Assembly: GCA_028874905.1 (NCBI GenBank)
Contig: JAPPGZ010000082.1
Span: 62,001-126,000, forward strand
Length of the DNA stretch: 64,000 nucleotides
Direction of reading: 5' to 3'
DNA from: Gemmatimonadota bacterium
Lineage (GTDB): Bacteria > Gemmatimonadota > Gemmatimonadetes > Longimicrobiales > Gaopeijiaceae
Positions 46,801 to 54,725 of this stretch are shown here, piece by piece. Numbering within the stretch: the stretch's first letter is position 1; the number at the start of each line of letters is the position of its first letter. The position numbers were made by a program, and so were the translations under genes. Under the pieces are notes generated by a model that was not told where the DNA came from, searched no databases, and saw only the letters and a program-made list of their open reading frames with translations.

Positions 46801-47115
46801 CACAACGAAATCCCCTTCGCGGTCCACCGCATCGGTGACGATACCCCCGGACGCGGCGGCGATACCCCCGGACACGGCGGCGATGCCTCGCAAGTTCTCG
46901 AAGGCGTGATCGATCTCGTCTTCAAGGAGGACGATCGCTGGGTCGTGGCCGACTACAAGACTGACAGCGGCTACGACCCCGACTTCGCCGACCGGGTGCG
47001 CCGGTACCGCGCCCAGGTCGACCTCTACGCCGAATGCTGGGAGCAGCTGACTGGCGAAGAGGTCGGCGAGCGGGTGCTTGTGTTCACCGCGCAGGGAAGG
47101 ACGGAATCGTGGTGA
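43825..47115 (+). CDS. addA: AddA-type UvrD-family helicase-nuclease
   Basis: A 1096-residue SF1A helicase with a C-terminal nuclease. The start GTG at 43825 overlaps the addB stop; the ORF extends further upstream, inside addB. Walker A EAGAGSGKTTSLVDRM (about residues 27-42), QINFQDLLV, VDEFQDTDPLQAEI (Walker B) and VGDPKQSIYRFRRADI are helicase motifs; VRVMNLHRAKGLEANVV and LLYVAATRARDEL are motifs V-VI. The RecB-type nuclease ends the protein (GVIDLVFKEDDRW, VVADYKTDSGYD). Two in-frame 21-bp repeats encode a short PGRGGDTPGHGG linker between the last helicase part and the nuclease. Confidence 0.9.
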   Translation: MSEPTLPPDQAARDRISRDLERNLLVEAGAGSGKTTSLVDRMVALVRSRACTVDQIAAVTFTRKAAAELRQKCQVVLEREAAKLEPGHPDLDALEVAIRDIDHAFLGTIHAFCAKLLRERPLEAGLDPGFREVLESEAKRMQRSAWVEYLERLATDGDPRLEELDRLGIAPDHLQDTFRELVENPDVDYGFERVVPPDAEAVRAVRADFEALLDRARQLMRGRTPPDGWDNFGKRVRTLLYWRRTLDWSDPRAFFDALARVHLKKTGLVQKRWADDGVGKARAKRLFEDFCEFAAAGGAADRVLREWRAHRYPVAIGVARDAAAAFADQRKDRGQINFQDLLVLSAALLRDDPEARRDLGGRYPRLLVDEFQDTDPLQAEILLLLASDPETGDDWRTVVPRPGALFVVGDPKQSIYRFRRADIALYQLVKKRFEDFGDVLVLEANFRSLGGIGALVKGVFDREDRFGKGDTDRQAAFAPLLTQRKGTGVLATYVVTGSKQDEVARDDADRVATEIARRVAAGEREPDEFLILTRNRKHLSVYARALEDRNLPVEVSGAGVGFEDELAALLLLFRCLEDPAHQPRVLGVLTGPLFGITLDRLVAYRDGGGRLTINRPAKGKGEVADAINVLHGWWKRALREPADITAERVIGETGLLPLAAAGNLGGLRAGALSYLLDAVRARALEGDTSIAGAVDALTTALDWEDAEAPLVPGRGNCVRVMNLHRAKGLEANVVFLAAPFGEFDRKPRMRVARDETGAARGTIPIVVTRGFSTEVITQPATWEEDQKAEATFEGAEKVRLLYVAATRARDELWIARGAGLRGRDSSPWKTLEDWIGSVVPAIELPRGMPSEPDRLDPQIDLTARVAAVASAAARTRSPTYRLETVTGRAKAVAVPDPAPRDPAVRADRFDQPPLGPTSGGYEWGSVVHDLLAAAGEGTRGEALAQYARGLLIDYERPVDARGAPTELEVLLALVAAVRGSEIWARAMASSERHNEIPFAVHRIGDDTPGRGGDTPGHGGDASQVLEGVIDLVFKEDDRWVVADYKTDSGYDPDFADRVRRYRAQVDLYAECWEQLTGEEVGERVLVFTAQGRTESW
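46840..46881 (+). repeat. in-frame 21-bp tandem repeat within addA
   Basis: 46840-46860 and 46861-46881 are 21-bp copies differing at one base, encoding DTPGRGG and DTPGHGG back to back. The phase keeps the frame, so copy-number change would lengthen or shorten a linker without truncating the protein. Confidence 0.6.
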
Positions 47116-47241
47116 CCTGTCGCCGAGAGGGCTTGTCCCAGCCCGGCAACGCCACCAAACTGGGCTGACCGGCGGGGTGATCCAGGAGGGGCACAATGGA
47201 CTCTCGACTCCACCGGCACCTCTTCGACTCCAGGACGCTAC

Positions 47242-47934
47242 ATGTTCAGAACGAGCTACATGCCCGCCGCGCCGATTGCGCTCGCCGTTGCCGCGGCAGC
47301 CTCGGCGCTCACGGCCCTCCCCGCCACCGCCCAGGACGACGAAGGACTGCCCTTCCCCGAAGGCTGGGAGGTCCGCTTCGATCGCGAGGGCGCCAGCATG
47401 GACGACCTCTACCTCGTCACCATGCCTCCGGGCTACCATGTCACGACCGGACCGGCCATGATCGCTTGGCACCCCGATTCGGTCGCCACGGGAGACTTCC
47501 GCATCGAGTCGGAGACCTTCCTCTTCGACCCGCAGGGGCGGCGCGAGGCGTTCGGCTTTTTCATCGGCGGCTCCGACCTGCAGGGCCCGGGTCAGCGCTA
47601 TACCTATTTCCTCCTTCGCGAGGGCGGCGAGTTTCTTGTGAAGAGCCGGGCGGGCACCGAGACGCCGGTCGTCCATGACTGGACGGCCCACCCGGCGATC
47701 GTCTCGTACGCTACCAGGCCGGAGGGCTCGGCCACGGCGAAGAACGTGCTCGCGCTCGAAGCCAATGGCGACGAACTGCGCTTCTCGGTCAACGGCGAGG
47801 AGGTGTGGACGGGGCCGCGGGAAGGTCTCGCTACCGAGGGCGCCTTCGGCCTGCGGGTCAATCACGGGCTCAACCTGCACGTCACGACGATCACAACGGA
47901 ACGTCAGTTGAGGCCCGACCCGCTCCTCAGATGA
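47242..47934 (+). CDS. secreted hypothetical protein, beta-sandwich-like
   Basis: A 230-residue protein with a signal peptide (about residues 1-30, ending LPATAQ). The mature part has alternating beta strands: EGWEVRFDREGASMDDLY, FRIESETFLFDPQGRREAFGFFIGG, RYTYFLLREGGEFLV and the closing FSVNGEEVWTGPREG...GAFGLRVNHGLNLHVTTI. This resembles the jelly-roll fold of DUF1080-like or concanavalin-like domains, often sugar-binding or glycosidase-like, but no catalytic residues can be identified. It precedes the amidase gene. Confidence 0.68.
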   Translation: MFRTSYMPAAPIALAVAAAASALTALPATAQDDEGLPFPEGWEVRFDREGASMDDLYLVTMPPGYHVTTGPAMIAWHPDSVATGDFRIESETFLFDPQGRREAFGFFIGGSDLQGPGQRYTYFLLREGGEFLVKSRAGTETPVVHDWTAHPAIVSYATRPEGSATAKNVLALEANGDELRFSVNGEEVWTGPREGLATEGAFGLRVNHGLNLHVTTITTERQLRPDPLLR

Positions 47935-47965
47935 GCGACGTTTCGCTAGCGGCCTGGGTTCGAGC

Positions 47966-48850
47966 ATGAGTGAACGAAGAAGGAGTCCGCTCTTGAAGAT
48001 GATCGGGTTGGCCGCAGTTGGCGCTTTGGCGTTGATCGCGTTGACGAGGGTGGGCTCTGGTGGTGAAGCGGCAATGGAGCACACGGTCGATGCGGGAATG
48101 CGCGCCGCCGCGGTGCTGCCCCTCGCGCTAGGGCAGGACACGCCCGTAGTCCAGCAAACCCAACAGGTCCCGCCCCAGCAGCGCAGACGGTGGCGCTACC
48201 GCAACCGCTACCCCGGTCCCATCCCGACGCCCGAGGAGTGGCAGCCGCCGGATGGACCGGTGCGCATCGGCCTGCAGGTGGGTCACTGGCGCGCCGCCGA
48301 GGCCCCCCGCGAGCTGTCGCGGCTGCGTGGCAACGGTGGCAATTGGAACGGGATCGCCGAGTGGGAAGTGAACCTCGAGATCGTCCGCCGCACGGCCGCC
48401 ATGCTGGAAGATCTCGGCTACACGGTCGACATCCTGCCGGCCGTGGTGCCGCCGGGCTACCGCGCCCACCTCTTCATCGCCATCCACGCGGACGCGAGCA
48501 ACGACCGGAGCGCGAGAGGCTACCGCGTGGCGGCGCCGAGCCGCGACGCGACCGGACGCGCTTCCGGCTTCGTCAACCTGCTCAGGCGCACCTACGGCGC
48601 CGCGACCGGCCTCAGGCGGCTTCCGGACACGACCCGGCGCATGCGCAACTACTACGCGTTCAACTTCCGGCGCTACGAGCACGCGCTGCATCCGATGACC
48701 ATCGCGGCCATCATCGAGACCGGCTTCCTCACCAACGCCGCCGACCGCGAACTGATCATCGGGCAACCCGAGCGCGTGGCGCGCGGGATCGTCGACGCCA
48801 TCACCGAGTTCCCGATCACACCGGCGCCGGGACGCTCTGACACACCATAG
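47966..48850 (+). CDS. N-acetylmuramoyl-L-alanine amidase (Amidase_3)
   Basis: A 294-residue zinc amidase that cleaves the bond between MurNAc and L-Ala of peptidoglycan. An N-terminal hydrophobic segment (about residues 11-27) acts as signal or anchor, followed by a Gln/Arg/Pro-rich linker (about 60-95). The catalytic domain shows H107 (LQVGHWRA), the Glu-containing EWEVNLEI helix, H174 (IHADAS) and the catalytic E in IIETGFLTN. It ends nine bases before the convergent S9 peptidase stop. Confidence 0.86.
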   Translation: MSERRRSPLLKMIGLAAVGALALIALTRVGSGGEAAMEHTVDAGMRAAAVLPLALGQDTPVVQQTQQVPPQQRRRWRYRNRYPGPIPTPEEWQPPDGPVRIGLQVGHWRAAEAPRELSRLRGNGGNWNGIAEWEVNLEIVRRTAAMLEDLGYTVDILPAVVPPGYRAHLFIAIHADASNDRSARGYRVAAPSRDATGRASGFVNLLRRTYGAATGLRRLPDTTRRMRNYYAFNFRRYEHALHPMTIAAIIETGFLTNAADRELIIGQPERVARGIVDAITEFPITPAPGRSDTP

Positions 48851-48859
48851 AGACGGGCT

Positions 48860-50929
48860 CTACATCCCACCGATCTCCGTCACCAGGAACTCCTCGAAGA
48901 AGTCCAGCATGTCGTGGAGCTTCTGGATCGTGTTGTCCCGCCCGTACACGTAGTAGCCCTCGCCGGGGTAGGCCTTGTAGCGCACGATCTTGTAGTGCTG
49001 GTCGAGCTTGCGCGCGAAGTCGAGCGCGGCCTGCGGCTGGTCCTCCCGCAGCCTCCAGTCGGCCGCGACCCCCTCGCCCTGAATCACGAACGTGGGCGTG
49101 GTCACCTCGTGCGCCTTGAGGATGGCCGAGCTGTTCAGGTACACGTCCCGGTTCTCGGGATACGGTCCCAGCTCGTACTCGAGCAGCTTGATGTGCTGGA
49201 GCTCGTGCACCTTCGTGTGGAAGTCGGTCATGTCCCCGTAGCCGGACAGCGCGATCGCGGCCTGAAACACGCCCGGCGCGAACGCCACCGCGTCCATCGT
49301 CATGATGCCGCCGTAGCTGGTCCCCGTCACCGCGATCCGGTCGGGGTCCACGTCGGGCAGGGTCTTCAGGTAGTCCACGCCCGCGAGCACGTCTTCCAGG
49401 TCGCAGTGGCCCCAGCAGCCGTTGTTGAGGTCCTCGAATTCCAGGCCGTACCCCGAGCTTCCTCGGATGTTGGGCATGAGAACGACGTAGCCACGCTGTG
49501 CGAAGAAGTGCACCTGCTGGTGCCGGCGAAACTGGTCGTCGAATTGTGACGTGGGCCCGCCATGGATCCACATCACGCCTGGGAACCGCTCACCCGGCTC
49601 CGCGTCCGGCGGCCGGTGCAGGTACGCCGGGATCGTGAGGCCGTCGCTGCTGGGATACGCCACCTTCTCGGGCATGTGCAGCTGCTCGGCCGATCCCGCC
49701 GCGACGGTGCTGTGAAGCAGGCGGCTCTCGCCAGACTCGATGTCCATCACGAACAGTTCGGCCGGTCGCGTGGGCGTCTCCATCGTGTAGCTGATGCTGC
49801 CGCCATCGGGTGACCATTCCGCACGCAGTGCGGCGCCGACTTCCGGCTCGACCAGCACCTTGCTCTTCGAACCGTCCGCCGAGACCAGTCGCAGCGAGTG
49901 GGTGCCGTCGCGGTTCTCGGTGTAGCTGATCCAGCTGCCGTCGGGCGACCAGCGCGCGTCGCTCTGGTCGTAGTTCGACGCCGCGATCTGGCGGGGCTCG
50001 CCGCTGCCGTCGCGCGGCACCACCCAGAAGTTCAGCCATCCGCTGCTCTGCGAACGAAACAGCACGGTCTCCCCGTCGGGCGACACCTGCGCCGACGCGA
50101 ACGCCCGCCCGGCCCGGTAGTCGAAGAAGCCCCGGTCCTGCACGACCGTGCGCGGGTTCTTCCCGTCGGGGTCCACCTCGATGACATCGTGGTCCACCCA
50201 GCGGTCGTCCATGCGCACGTAGAGAAGCCGGCTTCCATCGGGCGTCCAGCTGGGGTAGCCCTCGTAAAGCGGGTCGTCGGTCAGGCGGCGTACCTTGCCG
50301 TCCGGCACCGAGACGGTCCAGATGTCCATGTTGCCGAAACGGTCGCCGGAAAACGCGATCCGGGTGCCGTCGGGCGACCAGGCCAGCCCGTTGGCCCGCG
50401 CCGACAACCCGGTCAGTTGCACGTCGACGGTGCCCCGCATGCCGTCCCCCTCCACAGCCGACCACAGCCAGATGTCGGGCGCGCCGCTCTTGTCCGACGT
50501 GTACGCGATCCGGGTGCCGTCGGGCGACCAGGTGGGCTGCGGCGCCCCCAGCGACCCCACGCCGCTCAGCGACAGGTCCTCGGTGAGGATCTCGAAGGCG
50601 CCGTCTTCCGTGCCGACCGAGCCCAGGTCGCCGCCCGACACGAACGTGATCCGCGAGCCGTCCGGCGACCACTTGGGTGGATGGGTGCCGCCCACCGCCG
50701 CGGTCAGGTCGACCAGCTCGGCCGCGGAGATGGCGTCGGCGGCCGAAGACGAGGCGGCCGATACCGCGGCACCGGCCGCATCCCCGGCAGCCGGGGCTTC
50801 GTACTGGCAGGCCAGGCTGGCCGCGAGCACAAGCGCCGCCAGGGGCAGCGCCGGGCGAGGCAGGGGCCGCTTCACCGCGCCCGGGCGGGCGGCCGCGAGG
50901 CCGGAAAACAGGGTGTCCAAGCGTCTCAT
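48860..50929 (-). CDS. S9 family peptidase-like protein, beta-propeller plus alpha/beta-hydrolase, His position substituted
   Basis: A 689-residue exported protein. The ATG at 50929 overlaps the stop of the upstream S9 gene. A signal region ends near C41 (SLACQ), a possible lipoprotein site. Several TolB/PD40-type repeats follow (motif WSPDGTRIAF/YTS...), then the hydrolase domain with the Ser motif GTSYGG (S538). The usual His position in the YPGEGH pattern is Tyr (YPGEGYYV, Y659), so the canonical Ser-Asp-His triad is incomplete. Either another His is used or it binds peptides without cleaving them. Last gene of the - strand susC locus. Confidence 0.85.
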   Translation of the reverse strand: MRRLDTLFSGLAAARPGAVKRPLPRPALPLAALVLAASLACQYEAPAAGDAAGAAVSAASSSAADAISAAELVDLTAAVGGTHPPKWSPDGSRITFVSGGDLGSVGTEDGAFEILTEDLSLSGVGSLGAPQPTWSPDGTRIAYTSDKSGAPDIWLWSAVEGDGMRGTVDVQLTGLSARANGLAWSPDGTRIAFSGDRFGNMDIWTVSVPDGKVRRLTDDPLYEGYPSWTPDGSRLLYVRMDDRWVDHDVIEVDPDGKNPRTVVQDRGFFDYRAGRAFASAQVSPDGETVLFRSQSSGWLNFWVVPRDGSGEPRQIAASNYDQSDARWSPDGSWISYTENRDGTHSLRLVSADGSKSKVLVEPEVGAALRAEWSPDGGSISYTMETPTRPAELFVMDIESGESRLLHSTVAAGSAEQLHMPEKVAYPSSDGLTIPAYLHRPPDAEPGERFPGVMWIHGGPTSQFDDQFRRHQQVHFFAQRGYVVLMPNIRGSSGYGLEFEDLNNGCWGHCDLEDVLAGVDYLKTLPDVDPDRIAVTGTSYGGIMTMDAVAFAPGVFQAAIALSGYGDMTDFHTKVHELQHIKLLEYELGPYPENRDVYLNSSAILKAHEVTTPTFVIQGEGVAADWRLREDQPQAALDFARKLDQHYKIVRYKAYPGEGYYVYGRDNTIQKLHDMLDFFEEFLVTEIGGM

Positions 50930-52899
50930 CGGTCCATCCTTTCGCCTGCGTCCACCATTTCGTCGTTCAGATACCGGCGGAAGAAGTCCAGCATGTCGAG
51001 CAGCATCTGACGGCGGTTGGCCTTGCCGCGCACGTAATAGTTCTCGTTCGGGTAGGTCGTGTACTCGAACGGCTTGTAGAAGTTCTCCAGCGCCTGCGCG
51101 AAGATCTCGGACTGGTCCGACCCCGGGTACCGCCCCTCGCCGTGCACCATGAAGATCGGCGTCGACACCTTGTCGATCTCGAAGATCGCCGAGCTGTTGC
51201 GCCACACGTCCTGGCTTGTCGCGAACGGACCGAGCTCATGCTCCAGCAGCTTGACGTGCCGCAGCTCGTTCTCGCCATGGTAGAAGTGGATCCAGTCGCC
51301 GTACCCCGAGCCGGGGATGATCGCGCGGAACACATCGGGCGCGAACGATGCCGCGTACATGCTCATCACGCCGCCGTAGCTGGTGCCCGTCAGGCCGATC
51401 CGGTCAGGGTCCACCTCGGGTTGCGTCTTCAGGAAGTCCACCCCCGCGACCACATCCTCCAGGTCGCAGTGGCCCCAGCAGTCGTTGTTGCCGTCGGCGA
51501 AGGCCTTCCCGTATCCCGAACTGCCCCGGATGTTGGGCAGCAGCACCGCGTACCCCCGCTGCGCGAAGAACTGCACGTGCTGCTGGAAGGTGTCGTGGAA
51601 TTGCGACGTCGGGCCGCCGTGGATCCACAGGATGCCGGGCGCGCGCTCACCCGCCGCGACTCCCATCGGGCGATACAGGTAGGCAGGGATCGAGTACCCG
51701 TCCGTGCTGGGGTAGTGAACCTTCTCCGGCAGGATCAACCGTGCCCCAAAGTTGCCGGCCGGCATGGACGAGGTGAGTTGGCGGCCATGGCCGTCCTCCA
51801 AGGACACCACATACAGATCCTGAGGGGTCAGAAGGTCGGCCATCAGGTACGAGATCGACCGTCCGTCGGGCGACCAGGAGGGATTCGACGCGACGCCGCC
51901 TGCGGAAGTGCCGCCCATCCCGCCCGGCGACGCCAGCACGCGTGGCTTCCCTCCGTTCGCGGCAACCACGCGCAGGTCGTGATGGCCGTTGTGGTTTTCC
52001 GTGTACGCGATCATGCTGCCGTCCGGCGACCACGTGGCGCTGCTCTGGTCGGCCTCGGCGGCGGCCATCGGGCGGGGATCTCCACCACCGATCGGGGCGA
52101 TCCAATAGTTGATCCAGCCACTGCGGTGCGAGCGGAAGAGGACCTGGCTGCCGTCGGGCGATACGCGCGGATAGGCGAAGGTGGTGCCGGCGCCGTAGTC
52201 GAAGAAGTCGGTGTCCTGGAGCACGGTGCGTGCGCCCGACCCGTCCGGGCCGACCTCGATCACGTCGTGGTTCTCCCAGGTGTCGTCGAGGCGCACGTAC
52301 AGGATGCGCTCCGAATCAGGGGTCCAGGTCGGGAAGACCTCGTAGAGCTTGTTGTTCGTGATGCGCCGGACGCGCTTCGTGGCGACCTCGACGGTCCAGA
52401 TGTCGTAGTTGCCGTAGCGGTCGCCGGCAAACGCGATCGAGCGCTCGTCGGGGGACCAGGTCATCGAGTTGATGCGCGCGCCCAGGTTGGTCAGCTGCGC
52501 CTCGGAGCCGTCCTCGGTCGACCAGATCCAGATCTCGGGCGATCCACCCTTGTCCGACACGTACGAGATCCACCTGCCGGACGGAGACCAGCCGGGCATC
52601 TGGGAGGCCAGGAAGTGGCCCGAGCTGCCCATCTCGGTCGGCAGGCGCGTGGGGAAGCCGCCGTCGGGGGAGATCGTCATCAATCCGCCCGAAAGGGACG
52701 ACTGGAAGAGGATCCCCGAGCCGTCGGGCGACCAGGCCGGAGAGCCGGAGACCACGGACTCGATGGAGAGCAGCTGGTCAATGTTGAGGATCGCATCGCC
52801 GGCTGCCTGCGCGTGCACCGGCGCCGCGATTGCGGACGCGAAGAACGTGGCGGCCCCCAGCAGAGGGGACATGGTCGCGGGTTTCCGATAGCTGGTCAT
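50926..52899 (-). CDS. S9 family peptidase-like protein, paralog with substituted His
   Basis: A 657-residue exported protein. The start ATG at 52899 follows AAGGAGCAACC. The signal peptide ends at PVHAQA. PD40-type repeats are prominent (AWSPDGSGILF, GWSPSGRWISYVS, TWSPDERSIAFAG). The hydrolase has the Ser motif GTSYGG (S507) but Tyr at the His position (YPNENYYV, Y621), and no other His follows that could replace it. It is a paralog of the downstream gene, with which it overlaps. Fourth gene of the - strand susC-susD-lipoprotein-S9-S9 operon. Confidence 0.85.
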   Translation of the reverse strand: MTSYRKPATMSPLLGAATFFASAIAAPVHAQAAGDAILNIDQLLSIESVVSGSPAWSPDGSGILFQSSLSGGLMTISPDGGFPTRLPTEMGSSGHFLASQMPGWSPSGRWISYVSDKGGSPEIWIWSTEDGSEAQLTNLGARINSMTWSPDERSIAFAGDRYGNYDIWTVEVATKRVRRITNNKLYEVFPTWTPDSERILYVRLDDTWENHDVIEVGPDGSGARTVLQDTDFFDYGAGTTFAYPRVSPDGSQVLFRSHRSGWINYWIAPIGGGDPRPMAAAEADQSSATWSPDGSMIAYTENHNGHHDLRVVAANGGKPRVLASPGGMGGTSAGGVASNPSWSPDGRSISYLMADLLTPQDLYVVSLEDGHGRQLTSSMPAGNFGARLILPEKVHYPSTDGYSIPAYLYRPMGVAAGERAPGILWIHGGPTSQFHDTFQQHVQFFAQRGYAVLLPNIRGSSGYGKAFADGNNDCWGHCDLEDVVAGVDFLKTQPEVDPDRIGLTGTSYGGVMSMYAASFAPDVFRAIIPGSGYGDWIHFYHGENELRHVKLLEHELGPFATSQDVWRNSSAIFEIDKVSTPIFMVHGEGRYPGSDQSEIFAQALENFYKPFEYTTYPNENYYVRGKANRRQMLLDMLDFFRRYLNDEMVDAGERMDR

Positions 52900-52913
52900 G
52901 GTTGCTCCTTGTG

Positions 52914-53360
52914 TCAGTTTTCCTCGTCCTGATAGATCCACAAGCTGGATTGTTCCAGCACGTTTTCGAGCCTCCACCACACCGTCTGTCCGGGACGCAC
53001 GTAGATCATGCTGCTGCGGTATGGCCGGTCGCCGATGGGATCGGCCTGCAACCGGAACCCCGAGCCCATGAGCAGGCTCCTGGGAAGGGGCACCGAGTCG
53101 CGTCGCATGCTTGTGATCGTAAGCAGGGCCATGCGGTCAGCGCCGCGAATCGCGTAGATGCGCATGTCGAGCCAGTTGCGGTTGTTGACGTGCAGCTTGC
53201 TCTCGGGCGCACCCTCCCAGGCCGCCTCGTCGCCCACGCCGGGCGGCTCGCCGGAGCGCTCCGAACCCGAAGCGCATCCGGCGACCGCCGCGGCGACAAG
53301 CGCGGCGACAAGCCGGACGCCGACTGCTCCTACGGTATCACGCCCTGCTGGGTCATGCAT
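52914..53360 (-). CDS. small lipoprotein of the SusCD-peptidase locus
   Basis: A 148-residue protein whose ATG at 53360 lies inside the end of the susD-like gene (31-bp overlap). Residues 15-28 are hydrophobic with lipobox V26-A27-G28-C29. The mature part is beta-rich (LHVNNRNWLDMRIYAI, MALLTITSMRRDS, TVWWRLENVLEQSSLWIY) and looks like a small immunoglobulin-like or jelly-roll domain. It is the third gene of the operon. Role unknown; possibly an accessory binding protein of the uptake system. Confidence 0.72.
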   Translation of the reverse strand: MHDPAGRDTVGAVGVRLVAALVAAAVAGCASGSERSGEPPGVGDEAAWEGAPESKLHVNNRNWLDMRIYAIRGADRMALLTITSMRRDSVPLPRSLLMGSGFRLQADPIGDRPYRSSMIYVRPGQTVWWRLENVLEQSSLWIYQDEEN

Positions 53361-54703
53361 CCCGGCGGAACCTCGGGTTCGCGCGGGAGGCACTCGCTCA
53401 ACGGGTAGGGCATCGCGCTGTGAAGCCGCTGGTCGGCGCTGGGCGGACCCAGCACGGGGATGTCCAGCAGCTTGTCGTAGCGATTCATGTCTATCCACGT
53501 GTGCCCCCACTCGAAGACCAGCGAGAACCGCTTGTTGTAGAGCAGTTCGTTGAGCAGGTCGTCGTCGGATCCGGGATAGGGATCCGGCAGCGGCTCGAGG
53601 CCGCCCGAGTTCATGCGTATGAAATTGATGTCCTCGATCGCCGCCGCCCGGTTGCCCATCGCCAGGTTCGCCTCGGCGCGAATCAGGATCAGTTCCTCGT
53701 TCTTGACCCAGACGAACGGGGCGCTCGGACTCTCATACAGGGTGTACTGCAGATCCGAAGTCACTTCCAGCAGCTGATACGCCCCAACCTCCTTGAACTT
53801 GGTCTGGAAGCGCAGGTCGGGTGATCCGTCCGCGCGGGCCTGGGCCTCGTTGCGGAAACGCGTGTTGGCGTACAGCAGGTCGGGCCGGTTGGCGGGGTTG
53901 ACGAGGTCGCCCGAGTTGACCGACCAGCTGTGCTGCGCCCCATAGGCCAGCGGCATGTTGGTGCCCGCAAAGGACTCCGCCACCGCCTGAAGGGCGCTGG
54001 ACCAGTTGTTGCGGTGCACCTCGGCGCGCGCCTTGATCGCGCGGTTGAGGCGGATGAAATCGCCCGGCGACGCGAAGTTGGCAAGCCCGGCCGTCACGCC
54101 GAAGGGGAAGGAGGCGGCGCCCTGGAGATCGCCGCGCGCTTCGTCGAGCAGGCTGATCACGTGGCCGTAGACCTCGCTCTCTCCCACGATCGGAGCCGGC
54201 GGCTCGTTGGGGTCGGACCCGACTGCGACGGGTGCACCCAGGTGTCGCCGGGTCACCGCGATGTGCAGCAGGTCGTACGCCTGGATGGTCTTCGTGAAGC
54301 CGCGCACCGCCGCCTTGTCGGGTTCGGGGATTTCCGCTCCCGCCAGCGCCTCCAGAAGCAGGTTGGCGTTGCGCATGTTCTTGTACGCTTCACCCCAGAC
54401 CTGCGTCCCCACGAAGAGGGTCTGGGTCCACGGGTCGCGGACGCTGCCGGGCAGGGAAGACCCGGTGGGCGCCATCGGGTAGACTTCGCGGCCGAAGGCG
54501 CCGACCCAGTGCACCATGTCGGCCGCGGTGAGGCGCGTGTCGAAGAGCAGGCCCTGCGCCGCGGCCGCGATGGCGGCCGAGTTCGGGTTGGTCTGCAGGT
54601 CCTCCACGCTGGGGTTGTTGAAATCGGGTACGGTCAGTTCGCACGCCGTGAAAACGGTTGCGAAGAGACCCGCCGTCAGGAGACGGCCCAGTTGTCTAGT
54701 CAT
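53330..54703 (-). CDS. RagB/SusD-family outer-membrane lipoprotein
   Basis: A 457-residue lipoprotein partner of the SusC protein upstream. The ATG at 54703 starts a signal with C21 as the probable acylated Cys (TVFTACELTVP). The conserved SusD start DFNNPSVEDLQTNP follows, then TPR-like helices (YKNMRNANLLLEAL, FIRLNRAIKARAEVHRNNW, EELILIRAEANLAMGNRAAAIEDINFIR). NELLYNKRFSLVFEWGHTWID is the usual C-terminal SusD motif. The substrate is likely a peptide-derived compound given the downstream peptidases, which is inference. Confidence 0.9.
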   Translation of the reverse strand: MTRQLGRLLTAGLFATVFTACELTVPDFNNPSVEDLQTNPNSAAIAAAAQGLLFDTRLTAADMVHWVGAFGREVYPMAPTGSSLPGSVRDPWTQTLFVGTQVWGEAYKNMRNANLLLEALAGAEIPEPDKAAVRGFTKTIQAYDLLHIAVTRRHLGAPVAVGSDPNEPPAPIVGESEVYGHVISLLDEARGDLQGAASFPFGVTAGLANFASPGDFIRLNRAIKARAEVHRNNWSSALQAVAESFAGTNMPLAYGAQHSWSVNSGDLVNPANRPDLLYANTRFRNEAQARADGSPDLRFQTKFKEVGAYQLLEVTSDLQYTLYESPSAPFVWVKNEELILIRAEANLAMGNRAAAIEDINFIRMNSGGLEPLPDPYPGSDDDLLNELLYNKRFSLVFEWGHTWIDMNRYDKLLDIPVLGPPSADQRLHSAMPYPLSECLPREPEVPPGCMTQQGVIP

Positions 54704-54725
54704 TGGTCTCGTTCTCCCGTTCACG

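Noticed and set aside
50677-52932. 751-residue open frame on the plus strand
   Set aside because: It is antisense to the S9 peptidase pair; composition is His/Arg/Asp-rich with no domain.
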